Source: a virus
Strand: one strand, 5' to 3'
Virus record (IMG/VR): IMGVR_UViG_3300049893_000411
Coordinates: 1 to 47,885 of that record
Length of the DNA: 47,885 bases
A program made the position numbers and the translations under genes. Positions 35,261 through 40,599 of this stretch are shown piece by piece; the stretch's first letter is position 1, and the number at the start of each line of letters is the position of its first letter. The notes below the pieces were generated by a model. It searched no databases. It was given only the letters and a program-made list of their open reading frames with translations, and was not told the origin of the DNA.

Positions 35261-35403
35261 TGAAACCAAAACCACATATCTACTGGAGAAATGGGCGATG
35301 GGTCATGGTTAAAGGTGATGACCCATTGCAAAACTTTTGGACAAGCAAATGGATAGGTCGCTGGTTACTGCTTAATGGGAAAGCTTTTGGACAAGGAAAA
35401 TAA
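35260..35403 (+). CDS. Small Trp-rich protein (47 aa)
   Basis: Begins on the last base of the DUF3310 stop (TAATG). 47 residues, starting MKPKPHIYWRNGRWVMVKGD and ending LLLNGKAFGQGK; five Trp and many basic residues. No family, but the tight coupling on both sides (2 nt gap to the next ATG) and protein-like composition support it. Confidence 0.6.
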   Translation: MKPKPHIYWRNGRWVMVKGDDPLQNFWTSKWIGRWLLLNGKAFGQGK

Positions 35404-35405
35404 TC

Positions 35406-35642
35406 ATGGGTAAAATGAAAGCATGGCGCAAGCCAAGTGGAATTAAACGTGAGCCTTATCAGGCCCGCAGGATGAAGAATGTGTTGATGACAATTGGTAA
35501 TATGCCCAAGTATCCAACTCCATTGCTTTGTAAGTTGTTTGATAAGGCCGGGATTGAGTACAATAAATTTGACAAAAACCCCGAGCCTGTGGTAGACTCG
35601 ACAAGTGAAAATGAAAATGGAGTTGTGAATGAAACTGTCTGA
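35406..35642 (+). CDS. Hypothetical basic protein
   Basis: 78 residues, basic N-terminal half (GKMKAWRKPSGIKREPYQAR) and acidic tail (ENENGVVNE). AAGGA precedes the ATG. The end overlaps the clamp gene by 14 nt. No family recognised. Confidence 0.6.
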   Translation: MGKMKAWRKPSGIKREPYQARRMKNVLMTIGNMPKYPTPLLCKLFDKAGIEYNKFDKNPEPVVDSTSENENGVVNETV

Positions 35643-36291
35643 GCGAACGTTAACCATCTTTAAAAACTTTGCGGCGATTAATCCCAACTTGCTCATCCAT
35701 CCGGGTAGCAAGTTAGATACTTGGATTGCGACCTATTCAGTCATGGCTGAAACAAAGGTCGAGGAAGATTTCCCTTGCGAATTTGGCATCTTCAACCTAG
35801 TTGAGTTCTTGGGTGTGTATAGCTTGTTTTCGAAACCCGATCTCACATTTACGGCAACAGATGTTACGATTCAAGAAGGAAAGAGCAAGATTCGTTATGT
35901 AGCTGCTGATAAGTCAATGTTGGTCTATCCGAATAAGGCACTCAAAATGCCGACACCGGAAGTGACTTTCCAGCTTGGGAATACACAACTTGCTCAAGTG
36001 CTGAAGGCGTCATCTGCATTGAGTGTTGGTGATCTGGCTATCATTGGTGATGGCAAGAAAGTCATACTTAAGGTCTACGACAAAAAGAACCCTTCTTCTA
36101 ATGAACACACACTTGATTTGGGTGTTAAGAATGTGGCGAAGTTTGATGTCAAGTTTAGGATTGAAAACTTCAAGCAACTACCCGATGATTATGAAGTGTC
36201 CATTAGTAGTAAGTTGATTTCACGTTTTGTCGGAAAGAACAATGCAGTTACATACTACATTGCTCCCGAAAAGGAAAGCGTGTTTGAATAA
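35629..36291 (+). CDS. 45: Sliding clamp gp45-like
   Basis: 220 residues (T4 gp45 228). Clamp-family strands are visible, with KLSERTLTIFKNFAAINPNL at the start, IHPGSKL and the YEVSISSKLISRF strand near the end. The trimeric ring tethers the DNA polymerase and, in T4, activates late transcription by sliding to gp55-polymerase. The start lies inside the preceding gene. The clamp-loader genes 44 and 62 are not in the window. Confidence 0.88.
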   Translation: MKLSERTLTIFKNFAAINPNLLIHPGSKLDTWIATYSVMAETKVEEDFPCEFGIFNLVEFLGVYSLFSKPDLTFTATDVTIQEGKSKIRYVAADKSMLVYPNKALKMPTPEVTFQLGNTQLAQVLKASSALSVGDLAIIGDGKKVILKVYDKKNPSSNEHTLDLGVKNVAKFDVKFRIENFKQLPDDYEVSISSKLISRFVGKNNAVTYYIAPEKESVFE

Positions 36292-36303
36292 CAGGAGAAT
36301 CGT

Positions 36304-36438
36304 ATGAGGCGCAAGAAGGCAAAGGAACTCAGGAAGATTGCGAAGATGTTTGCAGCAAATTTCGGTCAACCTGATAATTGGCGAAAGGCTTATCGCAATG
36401 GTAAGCGTATTTACGTAACTAAAGGTAGGAGTATTTGA
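36304..36438 (+). CDS. Small basic protein (44 aa)
   Basis: 44 residues, MRRKKAKELRKIAKMFAAN to the end GRSI, with AGGAG 6 nt upstream and the next gene starting directly after the stop. Highly basic, possibly nucleic-acid binding. No family recognised. Confidence 0.6.
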   Translation: MRRKKAKELRKIAKMFAANFGQPDNWRKAYRNGKRIYVTKGRSI

Positions 36439-36630
36439 ATGACAAAGAAGATTCGTGTTGGTGGTTTTGTGAACATTCCTGTTGGAACTAGAGTATCTAA
36501 GAATGGACTCACTACAAAGCGTACAATCGCTACAACTGTAAAGGTTCTTGATTTGGATTATACTGCGGCAGGTAAGCCCAAGGTATTTTGGAAGAGCCAC
36601 GGTTACAGAGCAAGCGCAGTTTTGGGTTAA
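36439..36630 (+). CDS. Small hypothetical protein, SH3-like barrel possible
   Basis: 63 residues, MTKKIRVGGFVNIPVGTRVS, rich in beta-branched residues with a central KVLDLDYTAAGKPKVFWKS. The strand pattern suggests a small barrel. The start abuts the previous stop, with GTAGGAG upstream. It is the last gene before the tRNA island promoters. Confidence 0.58.
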   Translation: MTKKIRVGGFVNIPVGTRVSKNGLTTKRTIATTVKVLDLDYTAAGKPKVFWKSHGYRASAVLG

Positions 36631-36653
36631 TTCTCCCTCTGTAGCAAAAAAGC

Positions 36654-36682
36654 TTGACAAATATTTCCGTTTTTGGTATAAT
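36654..36682 (+). promoter_or_regulatory. tRNA island promoter 1
   Basis: TTGACA and TATAAT with a 17-bp spacer: perfect sigma70 consensus. Confidence 0.85.
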
Positions 36683-36714
36683 TCGTACTAAATACTGAAT
36701 AAGGGAACAGGGTA

Positions 36715-36743
36715 TTGACAGAAATTCCAATTTATGTCATACT
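36715..36743 (+). promoter_or_regulatory. tRNA island promoter 2
   Basis: TTGACA and CATACT with a 17-bp spacer; perfect -35, -10 matches at 4 of 6. Confidence 0.6.
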
Positions 36744-36775
36744 TCTGTTCCTTAACCGAATTGTTTGCTAGGGTA

Positions 36776-36804
36776 TTGACAAATAATCAGACTTCTGGCA
36801 TAAT
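36776..36804 (+). promoter_or_regulatory. tRNA island promoter 3
   Basis: TTGACA and CATAAT with a 17-bp spacer. The start site would fall near 36811, just before the short leader ORF. Confidence 0.82.
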
Positions 36805-36828
36805 AGCACTTTAACTGGAAACAAACGT

Positions 36829-36942
36829 ATGTATATCTCCCGACTCACCTATAACGTAAGCATATTGCTGAAAGAGTGGCAGCACGGGATTTGTGCACCC
36901 ACATTTTCAGGTAATGATGCAACAATCGGGATTTGTATGTGA
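36829..36942 (+). CDS. Possible 37-codon leader peptide
   Basis: ATG with GGAAA 7 nt upstream, about 18 nt after the predicted start site of promoter 3. The ORF (MYISRLTYNVSILLKE to end TIGICM) covers both upstream copies of GGGATTTGT, each read as Gly-Ile-Cys. It stops 30 nt before a terminator hairpin. The layout is that of a leader peptide, but a short chance ORF cannot be excluded. Confidence 0.35.
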   Translation: MYISRLTYNVSILLKEWQHGICAPTFSGNDATIGICM

Positions 36943-36972
36943 TGTAGTGCCTAGATAAGACACACACAGAAT

Positions 36973-37004
36973 ACAAATCCCAAGACTCTGATCTTGGGAT
37001 TTGT
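36973..37004 (+). terminator. Terminator or attenuator hairpin before the tRNAs
   Basis: A 13-bp perfect stem (ACAAATCCCAAGA with TCTTGGGATTTGT) with a 6-nt loop, followed by GTTTTGGG. Its 5' strand can instead pair with GGGATTTGTAT at 36928-36938, so it could switch between terminating and non-terminating forms. Confidence 0.65.
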
Positions 37005-37054
37005 GTTTTGGGCAACCGAAATACCGCTCTTTAACAATTAGCAACCTTATTTTT

Positions 37055-37086
37055 GGGTGAAGTGATGCCTTGGTGTCACTTCACCC
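37055..37086 (+). other. 11-bp stem-loop just before the first tRNA
   Basis: GGGTGAAGTGA pairs perfectly with TCACTTCACCC around a 10-nt loop. It lies 5 nt before tRNA-Gln, and lacks a T-run, so an RNA-processing site is more likely than a terminator. Confidence 0.6.
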
Positions 37087-37091
37087 ACTGT

Positions 37092-37169
37092 AGGGGAGAC
37101 GCACGACTGGAATGTGTATCCGGCTTTGAACCGGAGTCTTTGTGGGTTCGAATCCCTCCTCCCCCGCCA
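37092..37169 (+). tRNA. tRNA-Gln(TTG)
   Basis: Anticodon arm TCCGG-CTTTGAA-CCGGA, D-stem GCAC/GTGT, T-loop TTCGAAT, encoded CCA. Acceptor AGGGGAG/CTCCCCC has an A1-C72 mismatch and G73, consistent with the weak first pair and G73 of Gln tRNAs. Confidence 0.88.
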
Positions 37170-37202
37170 TCTTTGATGGCAATTAGTACGAGAGTACTAC
37201 GC

Positions 37203-37278
37203 TCCGCAGAATCCGAGCAAGGTGCATGGACGTGACTGTTAATCACTGGATAGAGTGGTTCGATTCCACTGTGCGGAG
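37203..37278 (+). tRNA. tRNA-Asn(GTT)
   Basis: Loop CTGTTAA within GTGA/TCAC, T arm AGTGG-TTCGATT-CCACT, acceptor TCCGCAG/GTGCGGA, G73. CCA is not fully encoded (only CA follows). Confidence 0.85.
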
Positions 37279-37305
37279 CATAGTATTTTCGATAAAGGAT
37301 TCTTT

Positions 37306-37476
37306 ATGAATAAAGAAGATGGAATATATCTTGATAACAAGATATTCGATCAAGCAAGTATAGATAAAGTAATACTTGACAAGTCTATATCATTATGGTA
37401 CTATATGACTCCAACTGGGTTGGAAGGTCCGTATGTATCAAAGGATGTTATAGCTTCAATGGTGAAGGTAACTTAA
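37306..37476 (+). CDS. Small acidic protein between tRNAs (56 aa)
   Basis: 56 residues from ATG 37306, with AAAGGA 6 nt upstream: MNKEDGIYLDNKIFDQASID, then SLWYYMTPTGLEGPYVSKDV, which reads like a GYF-type or Ser-Trp-Tyr-Tyr fold. The last codons and TAA overlap the 5' end of tRNA-His by 16 nt, so RNase P cleavage of that tRNA would remove the stop codon from the message. No family assigned. Confidence 0.55.
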   Translation: MNKEDGIYLDNKIFDQASIDKVILDKSISLWYYMTPTGLEGPYVSKDVIASMVKVT

Positions 37477-37537
37477 TTGGTAGAGGCTCTGACTGTGAAT
37501 CAGAGAGGTGCGAGATCGTGGCTCGTCCTTCACCCCA
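37461..37537 (+). tRNA. tRNA-His(GTG)
   Basis: Loop CTGTGAA in TCTGA/TCAGA. An encoded extra G (G-1, 37461) faces C73, the His identity pair. CCA is encoded. The T-loop is ATCGTGG rather than TTCRANN: A54 and T58 are exchanged relative to the usual T54/A58. Confidence 0.85.
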
Positions 37538-37547
37538 AAGAATATAT

Positions 37548-37626
37548 GGCTCTCGGGTCTGCATGGTGTGGACACCGGCCTGTCACGTCGGAAGTCAGTG
37601 GGGATCGTTACCCCAGAGAGTCGCCA
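37548..37626 (+). tRNA. tRNA-Asp(GTC)
   Basis: CCGGC-CTGTCAC-GTCGG anticodon arm, acceptor GGCTCTC/GAGAGTC, G73, CCA encoded. The T-loop is ATCGTTA, again A54/T58. Confidence 0.87.
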
Positions 37627-37633
37627 GAATTAT

Positions 37634-37709
37634 GCTAACTTAGCTGATACGGTTATAGCAGGGGTCTGAAGAGCCTCGGAAACACGTTCGACTCGTGTAG
37701 TTAGCACCA
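37634..37709 (+). tRNA. tRNA-Phe(GAA)
   Basis: Loop CTGAAGA in GGGGT/GCCTC, T arm ACACG-TTCGACT-CGTGT, acceptor GCTAACT/AGTTAGC, A73, CCA encoded. Confidence 0.87.
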
Positions 37710-37717
37710 AAATTTAC

Positions 37718-37796
37718 GGCCAAGTCGCCCAAGAGGAAGAGGCATTTCTCTCATAAGGAAAACGTGGTGTGATTTCAAGTATCACCTTGGCTACCA
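37718..37796 (+). tRNA. tRNA with CAT anticodon (Met or Ile2)
   Basis: TTTCT-CTCATAA-GGAAA anticodon arm, T-loop TTCAAGT, acceptor GGCCAAG/CTTGGCT, A73, CCA encoded. The T-loop TTCAAGT is that of Ile2 tRNAs, whose C34 is modified to lysidine to read AUA; elongator Met remains possible. Confidence 0.82.
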
Positions 37797-37802
37797 TAAT
37801 TT

Positions 37803-37898
37803 GGGGAAGCGCCCTTGGGGGCACTTTGTGTAACCTGTTTTTAGGTTAACTTCTGCAATCAATTATAAATGTAGGTTCGACTCCTATCTTCCCCGCCA
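37803..37898 (+). tRNA. Aberrant tRNA-like gene, anticodon not assignable
   Basis: Good acceptor GGGGAAG/CTTCCCC, G73, CCA, D-like GCCC-TTGG-GGGC and T arm GTAGG-TTCGACT-CCTAT. The 96-nt gene has no standard anticodon arm: the middle carries TAACCT-GTTTTT-AGGTTA followed by CTGCAATCAA, resembling a rearranged copy of the small repeated RNA described at 38382. CTGCAAT (anticodon GCA) lacks a proper stem. Confidence 0.5.
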
Positions 37899-37907
37899 AG
37901 TTTTAAT

Positions 37908-37985
37908 GCACCTGTCATCTAAGTTAAAGGCAAGATGCTCTCTTGATGGGGGAGTCATATTGGTTCGATTCCAATCGGGTGTACC
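37908..37985 (+). tRNA. tRNA-Ile(GAT), first copy
   Basis: CTCTC-TTGATGG-GGGAG anticodon arm, D-stem ATCT/AGAT, T arm ATTGG-TTCGATT-CCAAT, acceptor GCACCTG/CGGGTGT, A73, CCA encoded. Confidence 0.85.
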
Positions 37986-37989
37986 AGTT

Positions 37990-38097
37990 TAGTTTGTTAG
38001 ATCAGTGAGGAAAGTAAGCTGATTCGTGACGGTTCTAATTCCATGAGTACGATTCAGGAAAATGCGAATAATGTTGGTTCAACTCCAACCAAACTAA
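37990..38097 (+). tRNA. Aberrant 108-nt tRNA-like gene
   Basis: Perfect acceptor TAGTTTG/CAAACTA and T arm GTTGG-TTCAACT-CCAAC, but the middle is about 30 nt too long and no standard anticodon arm is found. A hairpin around GGTTCTAATTCC is the nearest candidate. No CCA encoded. Possibly intron-bearing, degenerate, or a tRNA mimic. Confidence 0.45.
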
Positions 38098-38105
38098 TTA
38101 GTAAT

Positions 38106-38184
38106 GGGGTATGGGACTGCTTGGAGTGGTCGTCTGCCTTGCAAGCAGAATATCAGGTGAGTTCGAATCTCACATGCTCCACCA
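38106..38184 (+). tRNA. tRNA-Ala(TGC)
   Basis: TCTGC-CTTGCAA-GCAGA anticodon arm. Acceptor GGGGTAT/ATGCTCC contains the G3-U70 wobble pair that defines Ala tRNAs. A73, CCA encoded. Confidence 0.92.
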
Positions 38185-38192
38185 TTTTGTAG

Positions 38193-38377
38193 TATGTTAT
38201 GAACTGTGTTTGCGCCAACAGGCACAGTGGACTAAGCTTCTTTACGTTTCAATCATCATTGGCGTGATGAAAGATTCGCAAAAATTGTATCGTCTAATTG
38301 GATAGGACACCTGTCGTAAAACGGGGAATGTAGGTTCGAACCCTACTACAACACTAAAGAACACAGTTCATAACATA
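38193..38377 (+). repeat. Perfect 18-bp inverted repeat enclosing a tRNA-like gene
   Basis: Arms at 38193-38210 and 38360-38377 are exact reverse complements and enclose 149 nt that include a further hairpin (CATCA/TGATG) and the tRNA-like gene at 38283. The transcript could fold into a long stalk presenting the tRNA-like unit, or the repeat could be a processing substrate. Confidence 0.75.
38283..38354 (+). tRNA. tRNA-like gene inside the 18-bp stem
   Basis: D arm GTCT-AATTGGATA-GGAC and T arm GTAGG-TTCGAAC-CCTAC are standard. The acceptor AATTGTA/TACAACA pairs only over 5 bp. The anticodon stem CCTGT/ACGGG leaves a 6-nt loop CGTAAA, one base short, so the anticodon cannot be assigned. No CCA encoded. 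Probably degenerate or specialised. Confidence 0.5.
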
Positions 38378-38381
38378 TTTT

Positions 38382-38426
38382 AGGATAGTTTCAGCAATAT
38401 CTCTTTATGGAAAAGAACGCTATCCT
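38382..38426 (+). ncRNA. Small repeated structured RNA, copy a
   Basis: Closing stem AGGATAG/CTATCCT, 3-nt spacer, CAGCAA box, inner hairpin TCTTT/AAAGA. It ends 5 nt before tRNA-Leu(CAA). Confidence 0.6.
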
Positions 38427-38431
38427 GTTTT

Positions 38432-38517
38432 GCCCTTGTGATCTAATGGTAAATTGGCACAGCCGACAGATTCAAAATCTGTGATTCTTGGTGGTTCGAC
38501 TCCACTCAAGGGCACCA
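38432..38517 (+). tRNA. tRNA-Leu(CAA)
   Basis: Class II. ACAGA-TTCAAAA-TCTGT anticodon arm, long variable arm, acceptor GCCCTTG/CAAGGGC, A73, CCA encoded. Confidence 0.92.
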
Positions 38518-38526
38518 AAGTTTTGC

Positions 38527-38617
38527 GCCTACGTGCAGGGAATTTATGGTAGACCGGCAATGTTGAGAACATTGTGGCTCAAAAGGCGTGGTGGTTCGAA
38601 TCCACTCGTAGGCACCA
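38527..38617 (+). tRNA. tRNA-Leu(GAG)
   Basis: Class II. CAATG-TTGAGAA-CATTG anticodon arm, long variable arm, acceptor GCCTACG/CGTAGGC, A73, CCA encoded. Confidence 0.92.
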
Positions 38618-38622
38618 GTTTT

Positions 38623-38676
38623 AGGATCGGTTCAGCAATCAAATTCTAACTGTAAATAGAAACCAAAGTCGATCCT
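38623..38676 (+). ncRNA. Small repeated structured RNA, copy b
   Basis: Closing stem AGGATCG/CGATCCT, spacer GTT, CAGCAA, inner hairpin TTCTA/TAGAA. It starts 5 nt after tRNA-Leu(GAG) and ends 8 nt before tRNA-Ser(TGA). Confidence 0.62.
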
Positions 38677-38684
38677 GTTATTTT

Positions 38685-38777
38685 GGCGAAGTTAGCCGAA
38701 TCGGCATAGCGGCAGCGGTCTTGAAAACCGAAGGCTCAGAAATGGGTGTGTGAGTTCGAGTCTCACCTTCGCCGCCA
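38685..38777 (+). tRNA. tRNA-Ser(TGA)
   Basis: Class II. Loop CTTGAAA closed by GGT/ACC, long variable arm, acceptor GGCGAAG/CTTCGCC, G73, CCA encoded. Confidence 0.9.
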
Positions 38778-38782
38778 GAATA

Positions 38783-38860
38783 CGGAGTGTAGGTTAGTCA
38801 GGTCAAATCACCTCGTTTGGGGCGAGGACGCCGCAGGTTCGAATCCTGCCACTCCGACCA
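38783..38860 (+). tRNA. tRNA-Pro(TGG)
   Basis: CCTCG-TTTGGGG-CGAGG anticodon arm, C1-G72 acceptor CGGAGTG/CACTCCG typical of Pro, A73, CCA encoded. Confidence 0.9.
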
Positions 38861-38868
38861 TTTAATAC

Positions 38869-38897
38869 TTGACAAATAATCAGGTATTTGTTACGAT
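38869..38897 (+). promoter_or_regulatory. Internal promoter before the large structured RNA
   Basis: TTGACA and TACGAT (4 of 6) with a 17-bp spacer; predicted start near 38904, ten bases before the 24-bp stem. Confidence 0.6.
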
Positions 38898-38903
38898 AGT
38901 AGG

Positions 38904-39955
38904 TATGAATGAAAGTTCATACTAGAGTGCATTGAGTTTTGGTTCGTCCTCCTTTCTACAGACCTATGATTGATCTGCCAGTGGCATCAATTATGTCTCC
39001 ACCGACTCAATGCATTCTAGTATGAACTAAATGGGGGCATGGCCTCATTAGAATAAGCGCAGCAATGCGCCCAAAGCAGCAACGTCCTACACGTCTGCGC
39101 CACTTGTGGTTCATCTATGCAAGCCAGCGTCGGCCCGTGAGGGTCTCGTCGGGAACAAAACTCCCGGCGATAACAAAAACGCAAGTGTAGTGGAAAGAAT
39201 GTCCGCTTACAAGCCTGTATTCAGTTCGGCTGGACAGGGAACTTGAGCGAACAGAGAGAAACGGGTGGTGCCGTCCTCACTACAAAACCAACTTGTCATT
39301 TGGTAGACGAAAGGGTAGTGTTGTTGTCCGAGAGATTGCACTCAAGGGCTTCAGCGCAATACAATTGGTTTCGGGACACATGATTAATAGTGTGGACTGA
39401 AATCGAGAAGTATGACTGATTATCCGGCAGGAGAAAGGTACGTAGTGGGTTGTATATCGTGGAACAAAATTCTGCGAAGCAACAGGAGTAGCCCATTACA
39501 GTGGGTTGCGATATAGCCAAATGGTAAGGCATCTGTATATTAAACAGAGTATTGATGGTTCGATCCCATCTATCACTTTCAAAAACGCAAAGTCTGCTCC
39601 GGTTGTATGCGAAAGGCATCTAACGCTTGAAGATTCGTCTAATCAAGCTTGCTTCTCACTCGCAAGGTGAAGGCAATTTATGTCGAAGGTTTCGTAAGGG
39701 GTTAGCGCCTCTGAATGGCTCGCAAGGTCAACGGTATCAAAGGCATAGAGTAGCATACAGTCACGTACCAAAAGCTAGGTACTCAAACTCAGCGATGCAG
39801 CAAGTAGACTTGATCACTTATGTTTGGATCAAGTGGATGTCGTCAGAAGGCAGTTCCGCAAGAGTTGCCGTAATAGACGAGGTACTTGCAGGTAATGATG
39901 TAATCTCAGTCATACCACTACACCAAAGCACATTGAACGCAGTGTTCTTTGTTGT
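38904..39955 (+). ncRNA. Candidate large ornate RNA (GOLLD-like?)
   Basis: About 1.06 kb with no credible protein gene, directly after a promoter. Features: a 24-bp stem with one G-U pair (38914-38937 with 39005-39028) around a nested hairpin (ATTGAT...ATCAAT); GCGC-AGCAAT-GCGC; GCCC-GTGA-GGGT; TGTAGTG/CACTACA (39187 and 39278); ATGC-GAAA-GGCAT; three C-GCAA-G tetraloops; GTACC/GGTAC (39765, 39778); ACTTGATC/GATCAAGT (39808, 39827). A tRNA-like unit lies inside. Length, phage tRNA context and an embedded tRNA are known properties of GOLLD RNAs, but I cannot confirm that family by eye. ORFs on either strand here conflict with the folding and lack start signals. Confidence 0.5.
39507..39578 (+). 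tRNA. tRNA-like unit inside the large RNA
   Basis: D arm GCC-AAATGGTAA-GGC, anticodon arm TCTGT-ATATTAA-ACAGA (anticodon would be ATT, unusual A34), T arm GATGG-TTCGATC-CCATC, acceptor TGCGATA/TATCACT with two mismatches and no CCA. Probably not an active standard tRNA. Confidence 0.45.
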
Positions 39956-39962
39956 GGAATTT

Positions 39963-40058
39963 GCTCCTGTAGCATAACGGTCAATGCTCCCGCCTTATAA
40001 GCGGGCGATGCCTCTAGATGAGGGGATGATGTAGGTTCGAATCCTACCGGGAGTACCA
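39963..40058 (+). tRNA. tRNA with TAT anticodon and class II variable arm
   Basis: CCCGC-CTTATAA-GCGGG anticodon arm gives UAU (Ile, AUA codon). D-stem GCAT/ATGC, T arm GTAGG-TTCGAAT-CCTAC, acceptor GCTCCTG/CGGGAGT, A73, CCA. The variable region is 25 nt with its own stem CCTC/GAGG, a feature of Leu, Ser and Tyr tRNAs, not Ile. Confidence 0.82.
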
Positions 40059-40065
40059 AAATTAT

Positions 40066-40151
40066 ATAGGTGTCGCATAGCGGCGATTGCAACGGTCTCC
40101 AAAACCGTCTACGAAAGTTCATCGGGAGTTCGAGTCTCTCCACCTATGCCA
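40066..40151 (+). tRNA. tRNA-Trp(CCA)
   Basis: ACGGT-CTCCAAA-ACCGT anticodon arm, T arm GGGAG-TTCGAGT-CTCTC as in bacterial Trp tRNAs, acceptor ATAGGTG/CACCTAT, G73, CCA encoded. Confidence 0.9.
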
Positions 40152-40169
40152 GAATTAGAGTATTTTGAC

Positions 40170-40244
40170 AGGGATAAAACTTTGATGGTGAAGTCCTGCC
40201 TCTTAAGCAGCGAGAACCGGTTTCGAGTCCCGGTATCCCTACCA
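40170..40244 (+). tRNA. tRNA-Lys(CTT)
   Basis: CTGC-CTCTTAA-GCAG anticodon arm, T-loop TTCGAGT with a T53-C61 mismatch, acceptor AGGGATA/TATCCCT, A73, CCA encoded. Confidence 0.85.
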
Positions 40245-40251
40245 GTTTTAT

Positions 40252-40308
40252 AGGATCGTTTCAGCAAACATTATATTTTGCCTGTTAGCAAACCAAAAAA
40301 GCGATCCT
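40252..40308 (+). ncRNA. Small repeated structured RNA, copy c
   Basis: Closing stem AGGATCG/CGATCCT, spacer TTT, CAGCAA, inner hairpin TTTGC/GCAAA. It starts 7 nt after tRNA-Lys(CTT) and ends 9 nt before tRNA-Ser(GCT). Confidence 0.62.
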
Positions 40309-40317
40309 GATTTATAC

Positions 40318-40409
40318 GGAAGATTGGCAGAGTGGCCGATTGCAGAAGTTTGCTAAACTTCAGGTTGGCGAAAGCTGGCCCACAGGTTCGAATCCTGTAT
40401 CTTCCGCCA
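40318..40409 (+). tRNA. tRNA-Ser(GCT)
   Basis: Class II. GAAGT-TTGCTAA-ACTTC anticodon arm, long variable arm, acceptor GGAAGAT/ATCTTCC, G73, CCA encoded. Confidence 0.92.
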
Positions 40410-40415
40410 GAATGC

Positions 40416-40500
40416 ATAGGTGCCAGTGACCTCTAAATACTGGACGGGGAGCCTACCAACATGTACCGGAAGGCCGGAGCGAGGGTTACGTTCCTCGCAG
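40416..40500 (+). other. Structured spacer between tRNA-Ser and tRNA-Cys
   Basis: The 100-nt spacer holds a nested hairpin (TAGG...CCTA enclosing CCAGT...ACTGG) and a second stem GCGAGG/CCTCGC. GTACCG near 40465 matches the first bases of the downstream tRNA-Cys. No ORF or complete tRNA is seen. Confidence 0.4.
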
Positions 40501-40509
40501 CTATTCAAT

Positions 40510-40584
40510 GTACCGTTGACCGAGAGGCTAGGTTACAGTCTGCAAAACTGCTACACACAGGTTCAAATCCTGTACGGTACTCCA
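40510..40584 (+). tRNA. tRNA-Cys(GCA)
   Basis: CAGT-CTGCAAA-ACTG anticodon arm, T-loop TTCAAAT, acceptor GTACCGT/ACGGTAC, T73 as required for Cys, CCA encoded. Confidence 0.9.
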
Positions 40585-40599
40585 AGATAAGGAAGTAGT

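Noticed and set aside
37053-38305. Short ORFs crossing tRNA genes (37053, 37395, 38111)
   Set aside because: They read tRNA sequence throughout and have no upstream signals.
38904-39955. Group I intron or tmRNA
   Set aside because: I could not find the P-Q-R-S core motifs of group I introns, nor a tag-peptide frame with a tRNA-Ala-like end.
39296-39977. ORFs of 107 (minus) and 116 (plus) codons in the large RNA region
   Set aside because: No Shine-Dalgarno sites, atypical composition, and they run through hairpins and a tRNA or tRNA-like unit; structure explains the region better.
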